Assembly: GCA_023427945.1 (NCBI GenBank)
Contig: JAEYZR010000023.1
Span: forward strand, 1 to 8,129
Length of the DNA stretch: 8,129 bases
Reading direction: 5' to 3'
Source of the DNA: Pseudomonadota bacterium
GTDB taxonomy: Bacteria; Pseudomonadota; Gammaproteobacteria; Burkholderiales; Burkholderiaceae_B
The number at the start of each line of letters is the position of its first letter. Positions within the stretch are counted from its first letter, which is position 1. Positions 5,677-8,129 of this stretch are shown here, piece after piece. A program made the translations under genes and the position numbers. The notes below the pieces were generated by a model that saw only the letters and a program-made list of their open reading frames with translations, did not search any database and was not told the origin of the DNA.

Positions 5677-7395
5677 ATGTCTGTTGCCATGCCCGCGGTC
5701 GGTACAGTGCTGAGAGCCTCGCCTCTCTGTCGCTTATCGTTCGTAGAGGCGATAGAAACCGCCATGATGGTGGTGGAGCTGGACCTTTCCGGCCGTATTC
5801 TCTCGGCCAACACCAATTTCACCTCTCATGTGGGTCAGGCAGAGACGGCTTTGCAAGGCAAGCTGTTCGCGCAGATCATGAGCGACCCTGGCGCGGTCTG
5901 CCCGAGCCATCCCCAGGCGCTGGATGTTCTGCGCGCCGGAAAACCGTGGTGGGGCGTGATTCAGTGCTGCACCGCCGATGGCAGTGAGCGCTGGATCGAC
6001 ATCAATTGCAATCCTGTGCGGGAAAACGATGCGCTGATCGGCTCGGTCGCGCTTGCTGTGGACGTCACTGAGTCGGTGTCGCTGCGTTCCTCGCGCACGG
6101 CTACTCCGCGCACATCGGTCTATGACCCCCTGACCGGGCTGCCCAACCGCGGTCTGCTCTATGGCCAGTTGGAACAGGCGGTCGAAGACATGGCGGCCCG
6201 CAATGCCTCCCTGGCCGTCGTGGTGGTGGATATCGACCGGTTCAGGCAGGTCAATGATTCGCTGGGTCAGGTCGTTGGCGATGCGCTGTTGCGTGAGATT
6301 GCTCAGCGTCTGGCGGGTTCGCTCCGAGGAGGCGATGTCGTCGGCCGATTGGCGGGCGATCAGTTCATGGTGGTGCTGCCCCAATGCGATGCCAGTGGTG
6401 TCGAGGTCGTCAGCCAGCATTTGCGGGATCAACTGGTCAGACCCTGTCGCTTCGATACGGTCGAGGTGACCCCGTCGGTGAGCCTGGGTATCAGCCTTTT
6501 TCCTGAAAATGGCCGCGACATCGACACTCTGGTCCGGCACGCAGAGTTCGCGCTGTCCCACGCAAAAGCGAATGGCCGCAGCTCCATACATTTTTTCAGC
6601 CCTGCGCTCAGCCGGCAGGCCCAGGATCGCCGCGAGATCGAGCAGGCCTTGCGCGAGACCCTGGACAAGGGGGGCTTGCAACTGCACTACCAGCCCCAGA
6701 TCAGCATGGATGGGACGGCCATGCGTGGCGTGGAAGCGCTGGCAAGGTGGTCCGATCCCAAACGCGGCAACGTCTCGCCGGAAGTGTTTGTTTCCATCGC
6801 TGAAGATGGCGGCATGATAGACACCCTGGGCGATTGGGCATTGGGCGAAGCATGTCGGCAGCTGGCCTCGTGGCGTGCCCAAGGGCTGAACGTGCCTTCG
6901 ATTTCGGTGAACCTGTCGCCCACCAATTTTCAGAACGCGGCGCTTCCCGACGTCATCCGTGAGACGCTGGATGTCAACGGCCTCGTGCCGACCGATCTGA
7001 CCCTTGAAATGACAGAGAGCGTCATGCTGGGCAAGCGGCCTGAGGCCATGCGCACGTTGACCTCACTGTTCGATATGGGGGTGCGTCTGTCGATGGACGA
7101 TTTCGGGACAGGTTACTCGAGCTTGGGTTATCTGCGGCGCTTGCCAGTCAGTGAGTTGAAACTGGATCGCAGTTTCGTCATGGGGCTGGAAAGCGACCAG
7201 GCGGCCAGGACGTTGTCCAGTGCAATCATCAGGATCGGTGAAAGCCTGGGGCTGTCGGTGGTGGCCGAAGGCGTCGAGACGGCGGCACAGCGCGATTTCC
7301 TGCTGGAGCAGGGATGTACGATCGCACAGGGTTATTTCTTTGCGCGGCCGATGACGGCGGACAACCTGACTGAATGGGCGCGAGCCCGCCACTGA
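5677..7395 (+). CDS. PAS-GGDEF-EAL protein, predicted cyclic-di-GMP phosphodiesterase with degenerate GGDEF
   Basis: This 572-residue protein has no signal peptide or membrane segment, so it is probably a cytoplasmic sensor-effector. The PAS domain (about 22-133: ELDLSGRILSANTNF to IDINCNPVRENDALIGSVALAVDVTE) resembles the type seen in BdlA/Aer-like receptors; its ligand cannot be read. The GGDEF domain (about 146-308) starts with YDPLTGLPNR and keeps DIDRFRQVNDSLG. Its signature is AGDQF (226-230), losing the metal-binding Glu, so cyclase activity is unlikely. An RxxD inhibitory-site motif (RGGD, 217-220) stands five residues before it, as in active cyclases. The EAL domain (about 318-565) is intact: EAL (353-355), Asn412 in SVNLSP, ELT-type LEMTES (Glu444, Glu447), DDFGTGYSSL (474-483), Lys495, EGVE (531-534) and QGYFF (551-555). 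The prediction is hydrolysis of c-di-GMP to pGpG, possibly controlled by GTP at the GGDEF domain. The start could be Met1 or Met5; neither has a clear Shine-Dalgarno sequence. Confidence 0.93.
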   Translation: MSVAMPAVGTVLRASPLCRLSFVEAIETAMMVVELDLSGRILSANTNFTSHVGQAETALQGKLFAQIMSDPGAVCPSHPQALDVLRAGKPWWGVIQCCTADGSERWIDINCNPVRENDALIGSVALAVDVTESVSLRSSRTATPRTSVYDPLTGLPNRGLLYGQLEQAVEDMAARNASLAVVVVDIDRFRQVNDSLGQVVGDALLREIAQRLAGSLRGGDVVGRLAGDQFMVVLPQCDASGVEVVSQHLRDQLVRPCRFDTVEVTPSVSLGISLFPENGRDIDTLVRHAEFALSHAKANGRSSIHFFSPALSRQAQDRREIEQALRETLDKGGLQLHYQPQISMDGTAMRGVEALARWSDPKRGNVSPEVFVSIAEDGGMIDTLGDWALGEACRQLASWRAQGLNVPSISVNLSPTNFQNAALPDVIRETLDVNGLVPTDLTLEMTESVMLGKRPEAMRTLTSLFDMGVRLSMDDFGTGYSSLGYLRRLPVSELKLDRSFVMGLESDQAARTLSSAIIRIGESLGLSVVAEGVETAAQRDFLLEQGCTIAQGYFFARPMTADNLTEWARARH

Positions 7396-7406
7396 GCGGG
7401 TCTTTT
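7384..7406 (+). terminator. Rho-independent terminator overlapping the stop of the PAS-GGDEF-EAL gene
   Basis: CCCGC (7385-7389) pairs with GCGGG (7396-7400) around the loop CACTGA, extendable by a G-T wobble, and is followed by TCTTTT (7401-7406). The TGA stop (7393-7395) lies in the loop. The stem is short but GC-only and directly followed by T, so it plausibly stops transcription before the facing hemL gene. Confidence 0.55.
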
Positions 7407-7447
7407 CCAGAAGCGCCCGCGTGTCCGTCCGGCGCATCTTTCCACCC

Positions 7448-7477
7448 GCCCAAAGCGCAACGCTCAGAGCCCAAAGC
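7448..7477. repeat. Two direct copies of GCCCAAAGC
   Basis: GCCCAAAGC occurs at 7448-7456 and again at 7469-7477, 21 bases apart start to start, in the 120-bp gap between the convergent signalling gene and hemL. The spacing equals two helical turns, but the gap lies downstream of both genes, where an operator is not expected. No function is proposed. Confidence 0.25.
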
Positions 7478-7515
7478 TGACGGCGTCTTCTGACACGCGC
7501 CAGCCCCGCAAGCCA

Positions 7516-8129
7516 TCAATCGTGCTGCATGCCTGCAAATACTTGCTCGGCGGCTTCCAGTGTGGCGTCGATCACAGCGTCGTCGTGCGTGGCCGACACG
7601 AAACCTGCTTCGAAGGCCGAGGGCGCGAAATAGTGCCCGGCATCGAGCATGGCGTGGAAAAAGCGCTTGAACGCGTTGACATCGCACGTGGAGGCTTCCG
7701 CGAACGAGCCAGGCACTTCGGGGCTGAAGTAAATGCCAAACATGCCGCCCACGGCATCGGTCGAAAGGGTGATGCCTGCGGCCTGGGCGCGTTGACGCAG
7801 GCCTGTGGCCAGTCGTTCGGTCTGGCGGGCGAGTCGGTCATAGAAACCGGGTGCACCAATCAGATCGAGCGTGGCAAGGCCTGCCGCCACTGCCACCGGG
7901 TTGCCCGATAGCGTGCCCGCCTGATAGACACCGCCCAGCGGGGCGATGTTGGCCATGATGTCGGCGCGCCCGCCAAATGCGCCTACCGGCATGCCGCCAC
8001 CGATCACTTTCGCCAGTGTCGTGAGATCGGGGGTGACGCCCGTGAGCCCCTGGACACCCTGAGGGCCCACGCGGAATCCGGTCATGACTTCGTCGAAGAT
8101 CAACAGGGCGCCGTGTTCGGTGCACACCC
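7516..8129 (-). CDS. hemL: Glutamate-1-semialdehyde 2,1-aminomutase HemL (C-terminal half only)
   Basis: HemL is the pyridoxal-phosphate enzyme that converts glutamate-1-semialdehyde to 5-aminolevulinate, the last step of the C5 route into heme. The - strand frame enters from the right edge and ends with TGA at 7516-7518, leaving 203 complete codons of an expected total near 427. Visible motifs are HGALLIFDEVMTGFRV, whose Asp contacts the cofactor ring nitrogen, and TLAKVIGGGMPVGAFGGR, whose Lys (codon 8008-8010) forms the Schiff base. YQAGTLSGNP, GGMFGIYFSPE and HYFAPSAFEAGFVSATH are also present. These distinguish it from other class-III aminotransferases. The frame is unbroken to the edge, so the truncation is only the window boundary. 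The apparent GTG at 8125-8127 is an internal Val codon, not the start. The gene converges on the PAS-GGDEF-EAL gene across 120 bp; no T-tailed hairpin was found for it on the - strand. Confidence 0.96.
   Translation of the reverse strand, partial: VCTEHGALLIFDEVMTGFRVGPQGVQGLTGVTPDLTTLAKVIGGGMPVGAFGGRADIMANIAPLGGVYQAGTLSGNPVAVAAGLATLDLIGAPGFYDRLARQTERLATGLRQRAQAAGITLSTDAVGGMFGIYFSPEVPGSFAEASTCDVNAFKRFFHAMLDAGHYFAPSAFEAGFVSATHDDAVIDATLEAAEQVFAGMQHD

Noticed and set aside
5734..6882. A 382-codon open frame on the - strand antisense to the PAS-GGDEF-EAL gene
   Set aside because: The + strand frame carries intact PAS and EAL motifs. The antisense product shows only low-complexity histidine- and arginine-rich text without domain pattern.
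7481..7500. Imperfect inverted repeat GGCGTC...GACACGCGCC as a hemL terminator
   Set aside because: Pairing is interrupted and neither strand has a T run after it.

Overview
This window is a piece of a betaproteobacterial chromosome, most likely from Alcaligenaceae (the Bordetella/Achromobacter neighbourhood). The reasons are the high GC content, the gene order, and a SecA whose N-terminus and overall sequence look very like remembered Bordetella SecA. The family assignment is an inference from recall, not a search result. No RNA gene, insertion sequence, phage gene, integrase or CRISPR array is visible. Nearly all the sequence is explained by six protein genes, so I do not see a previously undescribed multi-gene system here.

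Left to right: lpxC (lipid A synthesis, + strand, first few codons cut off by the window edge) ends at a strong intrinsic terminator. Facing it on the - strand is a DUF721/DciA-type gene (replicative helicase loading). This is divergent, by only 25 bp, from a membrane-anchored M23 metallopeptidase gene on the + strand. Next is secA (protein-export ATPase, complete, 912 codons), then a PAS-GGDEF-EAL cyclic-di-GMP gene. The C-terminal half of hemL (glutamate-1-semialdehyde aminomutase) enters from the right edge on the - strand.

The first four genes form a conserved block (lpxC, dciA, M23, secA) that I recall from other proteobacteria such as Pseudomonas. They serve envelope growth and cell-cycle functions: outer-membrane lipid, chromosome replication, peptidoglycan and protein export. 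The signalling gene and hemL after secA look like lineage-specific neighbours rather than part of the same unit.

The points most worth a second look are in and around the signalling gene. Its GGDEF signature is degenerate (AGDQF) while the RxxD inhibitory-site motif and all EAL catalytic residues are kept, which predicts a phosphodiesterase with a regulatory GGDEF domain. A tiny 11-codon reading frame with a purine-rich ribosome-binding site ends 4 bases before this gene's start codon, and the gene itself has no clear Shine-Dalgarno sequence. Other points are the TTG start and lipobox-like sequence of the M23 protein, and overlapping control signals in the 25 bp dciA/M23 divergent gap.
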